The position numbers and the translations under genes were made by a program. Under the pieces are notes generated by a model. It worked only from the letters and a program-made list of their open reading frames with translations. It was not told the DNA's origin and searched no databases. A DNA stretch of 64,000 bases from JABDIP01 sp965250245 (GTDB lineage: Bacteria; Pseudomonadota; Alphaproteobacteria; DSM-16000; Inquilinaceae), in assembly GCA_965250245.1 (NCBI GenBank), contig OZ252296.1:1736001-1800000 (forward strand). Direction: 5' to 3'. Positions 6,592 through 15,421 of the stretch are shown piece by piece (position 1 is the first letter of the stretch; every line of letters starts with the position of its first letter).

Positions 6592-7980
6592 TTACTCGGG
6601 CCGACCGCCACGCGGGTCTTCCGAGGACAGAGACAGCGTCAGGCTGGCTCCGGTTGCCACATCGTTGACCCGCAGGCCGCCGCCATGGCGCTCGGCAACC
6701 GACTTCACGATCGACAGGCCCAATCCGCTTCCGCTGCCCGGCGATTTCTGGCCGAACCGGCTGAACACCAGGGCTTCGTCGTCCGGCGTCAATGCGGCAC
6801 CGTCATTGGAGACCGTGACTTCGGCGAGCCCGTTGCGGTGCGCGATCTCCACCTGGATCCGCGTCAGGTCCGGGCCGCCATGGCGGCGTGCATTCTCGAC
6901 GAGGTTCTTCAGGGCCTCGGCGACGAGCACGCGGTCGCCACGGATTTCCGGTGCGGTCCCGTTCATGGCGAATTCGAAGTCGATGCCGGCGGCAAGCGCA
7001 TCCGCGGCCAGGGTGGCGCACAGATCGCGGGTGACCTCGCCCAGGTCGAAGCGCTCTTTCCGGAGTTCCACACCTTCCTGGCGCAGCCGGTCGAGGGACA
7101 GGAGCTGTTCGGCGATCCTGGAGGTCGCGCGGGCCGCGTCCACCACCTCCTCCGAGCGGCGCCTGCGCTCGTCATCCGAGTCCGCGTCGCGGGTTGCCTC
7201 GGCCATGGACAAGACCGCTGCTGCCGGGTTGCGAAGCTGATGCGCCGCGTCGGAGATGAAAGCCTGGTGGGCGGTGATGCTGCGTTCGACCCGGCCGAAC
7301 AGCTGGTTGAGCGTTGCCACGACGCCCTGGACCTCCTGCGGCACCGCTCGCCGGATGGGGCTCATGTCCTCGGGCGACCGGGCCTTGATCGCATCCTGAA
7401 GGTTGCGCAGCGGGCGCAGGCCGATATCTACGCCGAACCAGACGAGTGCGGCCAGCGCCGCCAGCAGCGCGCCCATGAGACCGCCTGCCCGCAAAGCCAG
7501 TTGTTGGGCAAGCTGGCTGCGGTCGCGGAGGTTCTGCCAGACGGTGACGATGGAGGCGCCCGGCGCGTCGAGCGCCACATCTTCGATGATGCGGACAACC
7601 CGCACCGGTTCTCCGCGATAGACGGCCTCGAAATATTCGGTGCGCGGCGGATCGCCATCACCCAGTCCCGGCGAGACCGGCGGATAGGCATATCCGGTGA
7701 CGTAGATGCCGCCGGGGCCGGTCACGTGATAGAAGACCTCGCCGCCCGAGGCGTCGCGCATCAGGTCGAGCGTCGACGGCAGCAGGGCATCTCCGCCGGA
7801 AACCGCGACGTCCCGGGAAATCGCCAGCGCCGTCGCCAGGAGGCTGCGGTCGAACAGGGTCTCGGCGGTCTGCAGCGCAGCGGCGTAGCGCCAGTATCCC
7901 AGGGCCGCCGACAGCACGATCAGCGGCCCGAGCAGCAGGAGGAGCAGACGCAGGCGCAACGACGTCGCCGCGTCGCTCAT
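6592..7980 (-). CDS. tctE: sensor histidine kinase, TctE type
   Basis: 462 residues. Two membrane segments (about 9-30 and 160-182) flank a ~130-residue periplasmic sensor domain of the TctE/2CSK_N kind. A HAMP-like linker (GLRPLRNLQDAI), the H-box AFISDAAHQLRNPAAAVLS with phosphoacceptor His, the N-box NLVENARRHG and the G-box GSGSGLGLSIVKSV follow. The ATG at 7980 overlaps the regulator stop (ATGA), so the pair is translationally coupled. Divergent from tctC; TctE-TctD systems sense tricarboxylates and activate the tct transporter. Some 80 bases of in-frame sequence upstream of 7980 belong to the regulator. Confidence 0.9.
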   Translation of the reverse strand: MSDAATSLRLRLLLLLLGPLIVLSAALGYWRYAAALQTAETLFDRSLLATALAISRDVAVSGGDALLPSTLDLMRDASGGEVFYHVTGPGGIYVTGYAYPPVSPGLGDGDPPRTEYFEAVYRGEPVRVVRIIEDVALDAPGASIVTVWQNLRDRSQLAQQLALRAGGLMGALLAALAALVWFGVDIGLRPLRNLQDAIKARSPEDMSPIRRAVPQEVQGVVATLNQLFGRVERSITAHQAFISDAAHQLRNPAAAVLSMAEATRDADSDDERRRRSEEVVDAARATSRIAEQLLSLDRLRQEGVELRKERFDLGEVTRDLCATLAADALAAGIDFEFAMNGTAPEIRGDRVLVAEALKNLVENARRHGGPDLTRIQVEIAHRNGLAEVTVSNDGAALTPDDEALVFSRFGQKSPGSGSGLGLSIVKSVAERHGGGLRVNDVATGASLTLSLSSEDPRGGRPE

Positions 7981-8645
7981 TTCTCCGCCTCGAGCATGTA
8001 GCCCAGCCCGCGCGCGGTCTTGATCAGCACGCCATGGGGCGCCAGCCGCTTGCGCAGCCGGGAGATATGCGGCTCGACCGCGTTCTCCTCCACATCCGCG
8101 CCGATGCCGTAGACGTGGTCGGTGAGCTGGGCCTTGGAGACCAGCCGGCCGCGGCGTTCCAGCAGGCATTCGAACACCGCCAGCTCGCGCCTGGGCAGCT
8201 CCAGCGGTTCGCCGACGACGCTCAGCCGGCGTGCCGACCGGTCGAAGACCAGCGTTCCGATCCGCTCCTCGGCGCCGTATTCCAGCGCCCGGCGCCGCGA
8301 CAGCGCCCGGATCCGCGCCGCCAGCTCATCCATCTCGAAGGGCTTGACCAGATAGTCGTCGGCGCCGGCGTCGAGCCCCTCGATCCGGTCTTCGGTCTCG
8401 CCGCGCGCGGTCAGCAGAATGACTGGCGTACCCGAGCCCCGAGAGCGGAGATTGCGCAGGATTTCGAGTCCACTCCGGCCGGGCAGGGTGATGTCCAGCA
8501 CCACCAGATCGGCGCCCTCGCTGGCGAGGAACGCGTCGGCCTCGTCTCCGTCATGCAGAATGTCCACGGCATGGCCGAGATCGCGCAGCCGATATGCAAT
8601 CGCCTTCGCAAGTGTCTGGTTGTCCTCGATGACCGCAATTCGCAT
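7977..8645 (-). CDS. tctD: OmpR-family response regulator, TctD type
   Basis: 222 residues. Receiver domain (1-115) has the acidic pocket IEDN, phospho-acceptor Asp in VVLDITLPGRSG, Thr in LLTARG and Lys in LVKPFEM. A winged-helix domain (125-220) ends in HISRLRKRLAPHGVLIKTARGLGYML. Start set at ATG 8645 (MRIAVIEDNQ) rather than an upstream TTG. An 11-bp-spaced direct repeat directly upstream may be its own binding site. Likely activates the divergent tctC-tctAB genes. Confidence 0.92.
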   Translation of the reverse strand: MRIAVIEDNQTLAKAIAYRLRDLGHAVDILHDGDEADAFLASEGADLVVLDITLPGRSGLEILRNLRSRGSGTPVILLTARGETEDRIEGLDAGADDYLVKPFEMDELAARIRALSRRRALEYGAEERIGTLVFDRSARRLSVVGEPLELPRRELAVFECLLERRGRLVSKAQLTDHVYGIGADVEENAVEPHISRLRKRLAPHGVLIKTARGLGYMLEAEK

Positions 8646-8653
8646 GCAATCGC

Positions 8654-8674
8654 CGCAAGTTTCACGCAAGTTTC
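8654..8674. promoter_or_regulatory. direct repeat, possible TctD site
   Basis: CGCAAGTTTC occurs twice, at 8654-8663 and 8665-8674, with an 11-bp period. Direct repeats about one helical turn apart are the normal binding pattern of OmpR/PhoB-type regulators. The repeat lies 9-29 bp upstream of the tctD ATG and about 106 bp before tctC. Confidence 0.45.
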
Positions 8675-8779
8675 GTGCTCCATTGTTGCGACATCGTCGG
8701 GGGAATCAATCACCCGAGTGAAGAAGAGGCGGTCCCGTCAGAGGCGGCGCACCGCTCAATTGGTCAAAGGGAGATACGC

Positions 8780-9871
8780 ATGACCATCTCGAAAACCGTG
8801 CGCCGTACCACGATCGGGCTTGCCGCCGCCGCGGCGCTGGCCCTGCCTGCCCAGGCGCAAGTCGACTTTTCCGGTGAGACCATCGAATGGGTCATCCCGT
8901 TCTCGGAGACCGGCGGCTCGGCCCGGTGGGCCAACTTCTTCGCGCCGCTGCTGTCGGAAGAGCTGCCCGGCAACCCGACGGTCGTCGTCCGGTTCATGCC
9001 GGGTGCCGGCTCGACCAAGGGTGCGAACTGGTTCCAGGAGCAGGAACACGACGAGGGGACGTTGCTTTTCGGCACCTCCGGCTCGACCCAGTTCCCCTAC
9101 CTCCTGAACGACCCGCGCGTCCGTTACGAGTACAAGGACTGGATCCCGGTCATGGCGTCGGGGACCGGCGGCGTGGCCTATCTGAATGCCGAGGATGGCG
9201 CCCGGTTCGACGGCTCCGCCAATGCGCTGAAGGACGAGACCTTCATCTACGGTTCGCAGGGCGCGACCCGGCTCGACCTGGTGCCGCTGCTGGCCTGGGA
9301 GATGCTGGGCATGAGCGTGGAGCCGGTCTTCGGCATCCAGGGCCGTGGTGACGGCCGGCTGATGTTCGAGCGCGGCGAGGCGACCATCGACTACCAGACC
9401 TCCGCGGCGTACCTGTCCGGCAGCGTGCCGCTGGTCGAGGCCGGCACGGCGGTGCCGATGATGAGCTGGGGCGCGCTGGATGAGAGCGGTAACATCGTCC
9501 GCGATCCGACCTTCCCCGACATCCCGACCTTCAAGGAGGTCTGCGAGGCCACTGCCGGCTGCGAGACCTCAGGCGAGGCCTGGGACGCCTGGAAGGCGTT
9601 CTTCATCTCCGGGTTCCCGGTCCAGAAGCTCGCGTTCCTGCCGCAGGGCACGCCGCAGGACGTCGTCGACACCTACACCGCGGCCTTCGACGCGGTGCGT
9701 TCGCGCGACGATTTCGCCACGCTGGCCGCCCGGCAGGTCGGGCAGTACCCGGTGTTCGTCGGCGAGGGGGCGAACAACGCCCTGGACTCCGCCATCAGCG
9801 TCCCTGACGGGGCCAAGACCTTCGTCATCGACTGGCTGAGGGAAGCCTACGGCGTGCAACTCGGCGGCTGA
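8780..9871 (+). CDS. tctC: tripartite tricarboxylate transporter solute-binding protein
   Basis: 363 residues, TctC/Bug family periplasmic binding protein. Sec signal peptide (ISKTVRR, hydrophobic core, ALPAQAQ cleavage) then a binding domain starting ETIEWVIPFSETGGSARWA. GARWA-like and RFMPGAGSTKGANWF elements occupy the Bug ligand-loop positions. Start at ATG 8780 with AAGGGAGA upstream; the preceding in-frame codons are leader. First gene of the tctC-tctAB unit opposite tctDE. A 13-bp stem-loop follows its stop. Confidence 0.9.
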   Translation: MTISKTVRRTTIGLAAAAALALPAQAQVDFSGETIEWVIPFSETGGSARWANFFAPLLSEELPGNPTVVVRFMPGAGSTKGANWFQEQEHDEGTLLFGTSGSTQFPYLLNDPRVRYEYKDWIPVMASGTGGVAYLNAEDGARFDGSANALKDETFIYGSQGATRLDLVPLLAWEMLGMSVEPVFGIQGRGDGRLMFERGEATIDYQTSAAYLSGSVPLVEAGTAVPMMSWGALDESGNIVRDPTFPDIPTFKEVCEATAGCETSGEAWDAWKAFFISGFPVQKLAFLPQGTPQDVVDTYTAAFDAVRSRDDFATLAARQVGQYPVFVGEGANNALDSAISVPDGAKTFVIDWLREAYGVQLGG

Positions 9872-9881
9872 TTGCCGTTGC

Positions 9882-9910
9882 GGACGCCCCGCGCGCTGCG
9901 CGGGGCGTCC
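9882..9910 (+). other. stem-loop between tctC and tctAB
   Basis: Perfect 13-bp stem GGACGCCCCGCGC/GCGCGGGGCGTCC with a GCT loop, 10 bp after the tctC stop. No U-run follows, and tctAB starts 35 bp later, so an mRNA-stabilising or partial-attenuation role is more likely than full termination. Confidence 0.6.
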
Positions 9911-9945
9911 GATCCGACCGAGTTTCCTGACCGAAGGCGAATCCC

Positions 9946-11976
9946 ATGGATATTCTCGCGACCGCTCTGCCTGCCCTGGGCGAGGCCTGGAGCCTGATCC
10001 TGCAACCCGAAGTGCTGGGTTTTCTCGTTCTCGGCGTCGTCATGGGACTAGCGGTCGGGGTGTTTCCGGGGCTGGGCGGCATTGCCGGCCTGTCTCTTCT
10101 CCTGCCCTTCATGTTCGGCATGGAGCCGGTGCTGGGGCTGGCGCTGATGATCGGGATGGTCGCCGTTGTCCCGACCTCCGACACCTTCGCATCGGTGCTG
10201 ATGGGCATCCCAGGCTCCTCGGCCTCCCAGGCCACAGTGCTCGACGGCTTCCCGATGGCGCGCAATGGCGAGGCGGCGCGGGCGCTGTCGGCGGCCTTTT
10301 CCTCGTCGCTCTTCGGCGGGCTGCTCGGTGCGACCTTCCTCACCATGTTCATCCTGATCGCCCGGCCGCTGGTGCTGGCCTTCGGCCTGCCGGAGATGCT
10401 GATGATCACGGCGCTCGGCCTGTCCATGGTGGCGATCCTGGCCGGGCGCGTGGCGCTCAAGGGGCTCGCCGCCGCCGGCCTCGGCATCATGATCGGGACC
10501 ATCGGCGAGGCGCCGGCGGCCGGCAGTCTGCGCATGGCGAGCTACGACATTCCCTATCTGGTCGATGGGCTCAAGCTGGTGATCGTCGGCCTCGGCATCT
10601 TTGCCGTGCCGGAAATCGTTTCGCTGCTGCGGCAGGACCAGTCCATCGCCAAGGGCGCCAGGCTCGGTGCCGGCTGGCTGCAGGGCGTGCGGGACTGGTT
10701 TGCCAATATCTGGCTGTCGATCCGCTGTTCCCTGATCGGCGTGACCGTCGGCGTCATTCCCGGCCTCGGCGGCTCGGTCGTCGACTGGATCGCCTATGGC
10801 CACACGGTGCAGTCGACCAAGGACAAGTCCGCCTTCGGCAAGGGCGAGGTCCGCGGTGTGATCGGCCCGGAAAGCTCCAACAATGCCAAGGAGGGCGGCG
10901 GGCTGGTGCCGACGCTGCTGTTCGGCATCCCGGGCTCCGGCTCCATGGCGATCTTCATCGGCGCGGTGGCGCTGCTGGGATCCGGCCAGATCGAGGTCGG
11001 GCCGGCGATGCTGAAGAACAACCTCGACATCACCTATTCCATCGTCTGGCTGCTGGCGCTGGCCAATGTCGTGGGCACCGTGATCTGCATCGCCGCGTCG
11101 GGCGGGATCGCGAAGCTGACCACGATCCGCTTCACCTATCTCGCGCCCTTCCTGTTCATGCTGATCTCCTTCGCGGCCTTCCAGTCGGGACAGAATTTCG
11201 AGGATCTGCTGGCGCTGGTCATCGCCGGGCTGATCGGCATCTTCCTGCGCCGGTTCGACTGGTCGCGGCCGGCCTTCCTGATCGGCTTCGTTCTGTCGGC
11301 ACCGATCGAGAAATTCTCCAACCAGGCGTTCCAGATCGCCAGCTTCCGCTTCCGCGACAGCCTCTCGGCCGGCTTCGAGTACATCTTCAGCCCGATCGTC
11401 ATCGTGCTGCTGATCATCACCGTGGTCTCGGTGGTGCTGGGCATCCGCCAAGCGAAGCTGATCATGTCGGAAGGTGAGACCGTCTCCGGCTCGAAGCGGG
11501 CGCCGATGATCTTCCTGCTGGTCATCTCTGCCTATCTTCTGGTCGCCGTGATCAATGCCAACGCGATCTCGGACTTCAACATGACCGACAAGATCGTGCC
11601 GCTGGTGATCGGCAGCTTCGCATTGCTTTGCTGCGTGGCGCTGCTGGTGCAGATGATCCGCAAGCCCGAGGGAGACCCGATCTTCGCCGACCGCGAGATC
11701 GCCGGCGACGATGCCGAGGCGCCGCACGGGCTGTGGTCTACGCTGGCGTGGTTCGCCGGCCTGATTGCTCTGACCTGGCTGGTCGGCTTCATCCTGGCGC
11801 TTGCGGCCTTCCTGGTCAGCTTCTTCCGGATCCGGGCCCAGGCGGGCTGGCCGAAGACGCTGATCCTGACAGCCGCGGGGATCGGGCTGATGTGCCTGAT
11901 GGCGGCGCTGCTGAACCGCGACTTCCCGCCAGGCCTGTTGCAAGACGCCGTGGACCTGCCCTGGCCGTTGACGTGA
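9946..11976 (+). CDS. fused TctA-TctB tripartite tricarboxylate transporter permease
   Basis: 676 residues. About 1-505 is the TctA large membrane subunit (GVFPGLGGIAGLSLLLPF, GIPGSSASQATVLDGFPMA, GVIPGLGGSVVDWIAYG, LLFGIPGSGSMAIF motifs). About 515-676 is a four-helix TctB-like small subunit. TctA alone is ~500 residues and TctB is normally separate; no separate tctB exists here. With TctC it would import a tricarboxylate driven by an ion gradient. Follows tctC by 74 bp including the stem-loop. Confidence 0.88.
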   Translation: MDILATALPALGEAWSLILQPEVLGFLVLGVVMGLAVGVFPGLGGIAGLSLLLPFMFGMEPVLGLALMIGMVAVVPTSDTFASVLMGIPGSSASQATVLDGFPMARNGEAARALSAAFSSSLFGGLLGATFLTMFILIARPLVLAFGLPEMLMITALGLSMVAILAGRVALKGLAAAGLGIMIGTIGEAPAAGSLRMASYDIPYLVDGLKLVIVGLGIFAVPEIVSLLRQDQSIAKGARLGAGWLQGVRDWFANIWLSIRCSLIGVTVGVIPGLGGSVVDWIAYGHTVQSTKDKSAFGKGEVRGVIGPESSNNAKEGGGLVPTLLFGIPGSGSMAIFIGAVALLGSGQIEVGPAMLKNNLDITYSIVWLLALANVVGTVICIAASGGIAKLTTIRFTYLAPFLFMLISFAAFQSGQNFEDLLALVIAGLIGIFLRRFDWSRPAFLIGFVLSAPIEKFSNQAFQIASFRFRDSLSAGFEYIFSPIVIVLLIITVVSVVLGIRQAKLIMSEGETVSGSKRAPMIFLLVISAYLLVAVINANAISDFNMTDKIVPLVIGSFALLCCVALLVQMIRKPEGDPIFADREIAGDDAEAPHGLWSTLAWFAGLIALTWLVGFILALAAFLVSFFRIRAQAGWPKTLILTAAGIGLMCLMAALLNRDFPPGLLQDAVDLPWPLT

Positions 11977-11998
11977 GCGGCAGCTCGAGGGGGCCGAC

Positions 11999-13096
11999 AT
12001 GACCCAGACTGGCATCCCATACGTCTTCATTCGCGGCGGCACTTCGCGCGGGCCCTATTTCCGTCGCGACGCGCTGCCCGAAGATCGCGACGCGTTGGCG
12101 CAGGTCCTGATCTCCGCCGTCGGCTCGGGCCATCCGCTCAACATCGACGGGCTGGGGGGCGGGGCTGCGGTGACCACCAAGGTGGCGATGCTCTCAGCCT
12201 CGGAGGAGGACGAGGCCGATATCGACTATTTCTTCGCCCAGGTCAGCGTCGAGGACCGGCTGGTCGATTTCAATCCGACCTGCGGCAATATCCTGGTCGG
12301 CGTGGGCCCGGCGGCCATCGAGTTGGGGCTGTTCGAGCCGAAGGGCGATATCAGCACCGTCCGGATCCGGGCGGTCAACACCGGCGCCCTGGTCGAGGCG
12401 GAGCTGCAGACGCCGGGCGGCCAGATCGAATATGCCGGCGAAACGGCGATCGATGGCGTGCCCGGCACGGCGGCGCCCGTCGCGCTGAAATTCATGGGCG
12501 TCGTCGGATCCTCCACCGGACAGTTCCTGCCGACCGGCAATCTGCGCGACACGATCCAGGGCATCGACGTCACCTGCATGGACGTTGCCATGCCCATGGC
12601 GATGGCGCGCGCGGAGGATTTCGGCCTCACCGGATACGAGACCCGCGAAGAGCTGGACGAGAACCGGGAGTTCTTCGCCCGGATGGAGGCGGTGCGCATC
12701 GAGGCCGGGGCCAGGATGGGCATGGGCGACGTGGCGAAATCGGTGACGCCGAAATTCGGTCTCTTCGCCCGGGCGCGTGAGGGCGGCACCATCGCCACCC
12801 GGTATTTCATGCCCTGGAACACGCATCCGACCCTGGCGGTGACCGGATCGCAATGCATGGCCTCCTGCGCGCTGACGCCCGGGACAGTAGCCGATGGCCT
12901 GCTCGACCGTCCCAAAACCTCGCCGGCCAATGTGGTGCTCGAGCATCCTTCAGGCGCGATCGAAGTCCTGCTGGACTTTTCCGCGGATGCGACCACATTC
13001 GAATTGCGGTCGGCAGGCCTGGTGCGCACCGCGCGCAAGCTGGCAGACGGCCATGTCTACGTGCCCGCCGCGATCTGGTCCGGATTTGAGCCCTGA
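11999..13096 (+). CDS. PrpF/GalD-family isomerase (4-oxalomesaconate tautomerase-like)
   Basis: 365 residues of the PrpF (diaminopimelate epimerase-like) fold. Family members isomerise unsaturated tri- or dicarboxylates such as 2-methylaconitate or 4-oxalomesaconate without cofactor. FIRGGTSRGPYFRRDALP (9-26), LGGGAAVTTKVAML, DFNPTCGNILVGVGP with a candidate catalytic Cys, and GTPAPVALKFM-like segments are visible. The gene lies 22 bp behind tctAB. An unsaturated tricarboxylate (aconitate-type) substrate fits the neighbouring tricarballylate genes; GalD-like tautomerisation is the alternative. Confidence 0.85.
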   Translation: MTQTGIPYVFIRGGTSRGPYFRRDALPEDRDALAQVLISAVGSGHPLNIDGLGGGAAVTTKVAMLSASEEDEADIDYFFAQVSVEDRLVDFNPTCGNILVGVGPAAIELGLFEPKGDISTVRIRAVNTGALVEAELQTPGGQIEYAGETAIDGVPGTAAPVALKFMGVVGSSTGQFLPTGNLRDTIQGIDVTCMDVAMPMAMARAEDFGLTGYETREELDENREFFARMEAVRIEAGARMGMGDVAKSVTPKFGLFARAREGGTIATRYFMPWNTHPTLAVTGSQCMASCALTPGTVADGLLDRPKTSPANVVLEHPSGAIEVLLDFSADATTFELRSAGLVRTARKLADGHVYVPAAIWSGFEP

Positions 13097-13112
13097 CAGA
13101 AAGGAGACGTGC

Positions 13113-13331
13113 ATGAGCGAGCACGCGCGGTTTAACGAGCACATCCGCACCGCCGAAGCGGCGCTGGAGGCCGCCCGGCGAAACATCGCCGACGAGATCA
13201 CCAGCTATCCCGGTCCGATCTCGGGCTGCGACGCCCAATTCAATCACCTGTTGGCCGAACGTGCCCGTGTTGGCGCAGCTCTGGCAGCCCTTGCCCTGGA
13301 AGTCAGGATCCCGACACCCCGGGCCCCCTAG
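13113..13331 (+). CDS. small conserved-looking protein of unknown function
   Basis: 72 residues, charged and mostly helical, with a central GPISGCDAQFNHLLAER segment. AAAGGAGA lies 6-13 bases before its ATG, and its TAG is immediately followed by the ATG of the dehydrogenase gene, so it is probably translated within the operon. I recognise no family. It may be a small subunit or adaptor. Confidence 0.6.
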   Translation: MSEHARFNEHIRTAEAALEAARRNIADEITSYPGPISGCDAQFNHLLAERARVGAALAALALEVRIPTPRAP

Positions 13332-14318
13332 ATGCGGGTCCACATCCTCGACGACTGGTTCGATACGCTGCGCGGCCTGCCTTGTTTCGCGAAGCTCGCC
13401 GGGCACGACGTAACGGTCTGGACCGATCATGTGGAGGATGCGCCAACCCTGGCCGACCGGCTGTCGGAGGCCGAGGCGCTGGTGCTGTTCCGGGAACGCA
13501 CGAAGATTACCGCCGAACTGCTAGCCTGCCTGCCGAATCTCAGTCTCATCAGCCAGCGTAGCGTCTACCCGCATATCGACGTGCCGGCCTGTTCCGCCAA
13601 TGGCGTGCTGCTGTGTTCCAACATGCATGCCGGCACACCGTCCTATGCCGCTGCGGAGCTGACCTGGGCACTGGTCATGGCGGGCATGCGCCAGATTCCC
13701 GCGCAGTTGGCCTCGCTGAAGGCGGGCACCTGGCAGATGGGAGTCGGCAAGACCCTGCGCGGACGGACCGTCGGGCTCTATGGCTATGGCCGCATCGGCC
13801 GGGCCGTCGCCGGTTATGCCGAGGCGTTCGGGATGCAGGTGCAGTGGTGGAGCTCCGAGGATGGCCGCGCTCGCGCCGCCGCCGACGGCCAGAGGGTCGC
13901 GGAAAGCCGGCAGGACTTCTTCGCCGACAGCGATGTCGTATCGGTGCACGTTCGGTTGAAGCCGGAAACACGAGGGCTGATCACGCTGGAGGATCTGACG
14001 GCGATGCGGCAGGACGCGCTGTTCGTCAACACCTCCCGCGCCGGGCTGGTGCAAACCGGAGCACTGCTGGAGGCGCTGGATGCCGGGCGCCCCGGCTTGG
14101 CCGCTGTCGATGTCTTCGATACCGAACCCCTGACCGACTCCGACGACCCGTTGCTCCGCCATCCCAACCTCATCGGCACGCCGCATATCGGTTATGTGAC
14201 CGAGGATGAGTTCGATCTGCAGTTCAGCGACATCTTCGACCAGATCAACGCCTATGCGGATGGGGCGCCGATTCACATGATCAACCCCGAGGCCTGGGAG
14301 GCGCAGCAGCGCTCCTAG
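13332..14318 (+). CDS. D-isomer-specific 2-hydroxyacid dehydrogenase
   Basis: 328 residues. NAD-binding GLYGYGRIGRAVAGYAEAFG lies around residue 140-160. The catalytic triad is visible: Arg in NTSRAGL, Glu in VFDTEPL, His in GTPHIGYV. The SerA/glyoxylate-reductase family oxidises or reduces D-2-hydroxy acids with NAD(P). Probably the last gene of the tct operon, coupled to the small gene before it. Its end shares a CTAG with the convergent AbrB-family gene. Confidence 0.88.
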   Translation: MRVHILDDWFDTLRGLPCFAKLAGHDVTVWTDHVEDAPTLADRLSEAEALVLFRERTKITAELLACLPNLSLISQRSVYPHIDVPACSANGVLLCSNMHAGTPSYAAAELTWALVMAGMRQIPAQLASLKAGTWQMGVGKTLRGRTVGLYGYGRIGRAVAGYAEAFGMQVQWWSSEDGRARAAADGQRVAESRQDFFADSDVVSVHVRLKPETRGLITLEDLTAMRQDALFVNTSRAGLVQTGALLEALDAGRPGLAAVDVFDTEPLTDSDDPLLRHPNLIGTPHIGYVTEDEFDLQFSDIFDQINAYADGAPIHMINPEAWEAQQRS

Positions 14319-15349
14319 TCCTTGCGACGGAACAACCGCATGGCCACCGGCGCGCCCGTGATGACCAGCACGACCCGGGTCAGGTGGTGGACGATGACGA
14401 ACCCCAGATCGGCGCCGGTGACGATCGCCAGCACGGTCATCTCCGCCTGACCGCCGGGCGCAAAGGCCAGGAAGGCCTCGGTCGGCGCGGCCAGCCCGGC
14501 CGCCGTGACGATCCAGGTAAAACACACGGCCAGGCCTGCGAGAATGACCACAAAGGCCATGCCCGACAGCACGTCGCGGCGCAGCTCGCCAAGCGTGACG
14601 CCGACATAGTGGACCCCGATCCCCATCCCGATGAAGAACTGTGCCGTCAGGATCGCCTCGGCGGGCGGACGGAAATGGATGACATCGGCAAGCGACAGTG
14701 CCGCCGTCAGGATCATCGGGCCGAGGATCGACGCGCCGAAGAGCTTGATCCGCTCGCCGCCCTTCCAGCCCAGGATCGCGGCCAGGACCATCAATACGAG
14801 CTCGTGCGGCGGAACTGAGATCGCCGGCGCGCCGATGGGGTTCGTCAGGCTGGCGCCGAATGCGTTCGTCATCAGGATCGGGGCCAGGGTGACGATGATC
14901 AGCACCCGCGTGGCATGGATCAAGGACAGAGCGCGCACGTCGCCCCCGGCCTCCTTGCCGAAGACGATCATGTCCTGCAGCCCGCCGGGCATCGCCGCGT
15001 ACCAGGCGGTGATGCGATCGAACCCGCAGACGCGCGTGAAGAACGGCACGCCGGCGACGGCGATCAGGACGATGTAGAGCGGGATGAAGGCCACGGACAG
15101 CGCCATCTGCGGCAACTGGCCGATCACCTCCGGCGTGATCGAGGCTCCGACGGCAACCCCGAGGATGGTGCGCGCCGCGATCGACACCTGGCCCAACCCT
15201 TCCATTCGTAAACCGGCAAGGGCTGCCAGCAGGCAGGCGGCCATCGGTCCGAACAGGAACGGAAGCGGAAGACCGGCAGCCAGGAATACCCCCGCTCCGA
15301 CAGCGGCGATCCCGACAGTGCGCAGCCGGTTCCCGGTGAAAAGGGCCAT
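14315..15349 (-). CDS. AbrB-family (PF05145) membrane protein, probable transporter
   Basis: 344 residues, about ten hydrophobic segments in two homologous halves. The repeated units are GVAVGASITPEVIGQLPQM and GMGIGVHYVGVTLGELRRD, with PGGLQDMIVFGKEAGGD and PGGQAEMTVLAIVTGADL as paired signature loops, the hallmark of the AbrB/ammonia-monooxygenase-like duplication family. Family members are found beside organic-acid transporters. It is divergent from the GntR regulator gene and shares its operator region, so it may be co-regulated as an alternative carrier. Confidence 0.85.
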   Translation of the reverse strand: MALFTGNRLRTVGIAAVGAGVFLAAGLPLPFLFGPMAACLLAALAGLRMEGLGQVSIAARTILGVAVGASITPEVIGQLPQMALSVAFIPLYIVLIAVAGVPFFTRVCGFDRITAWYAAMPGGLQDMIVFGKEAGGDVRALSLIHATRVLIIVTLAPILMTNAFGASLTNPIGAPAISVPPHELVLMVLAAILGWKGGERIKLFGASILGPMILTAALSLADVIHFRPPAEAILTAQFFIGMGIGVHYVGVTLGELRRDVLSGMAFVVILAGLAVCFTWIVTAAGLAAPTEAFLAFAPGGQAEMTVLAIVTGADLGFVIVHHLTRVVLVITGAPVAMRLFRRKD

Positions 15350-15362
15350 ATATTCTGCTCAA

Positions 15363-15400
15363 TTGACAAAATCGTATTCTATTGTATACAATCGTATACA
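15363..15400 (+). promoter_or_regulatory. gntR promoter with TTGTATACAA operator
   Basis: TTGACA (15363-15368), 16 bp, TATACA (15385-15390). A perfect TTGTATACAA palindrome (15382-15391) overlaps the -10 and is followed by CGTATACA (15393-15400), a second half-site typical of FCD-type GntR operators. The same DNA is the upstream region of the minus-strand AbrB-family gene, so both directions could be controlled. Confidence 0.65.
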
Positions 15401-15421
15401 CTATCGCAAGGATGCAGGGCC

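Noticed and set aside
10048..12042. 664-codon minus-strand open frame opposite tctAB
   Set aside because: Composition is dominated by R, H, D, Q and G repeats from reading GC-rich membrane-protein DNA backwards. No start context or domain.
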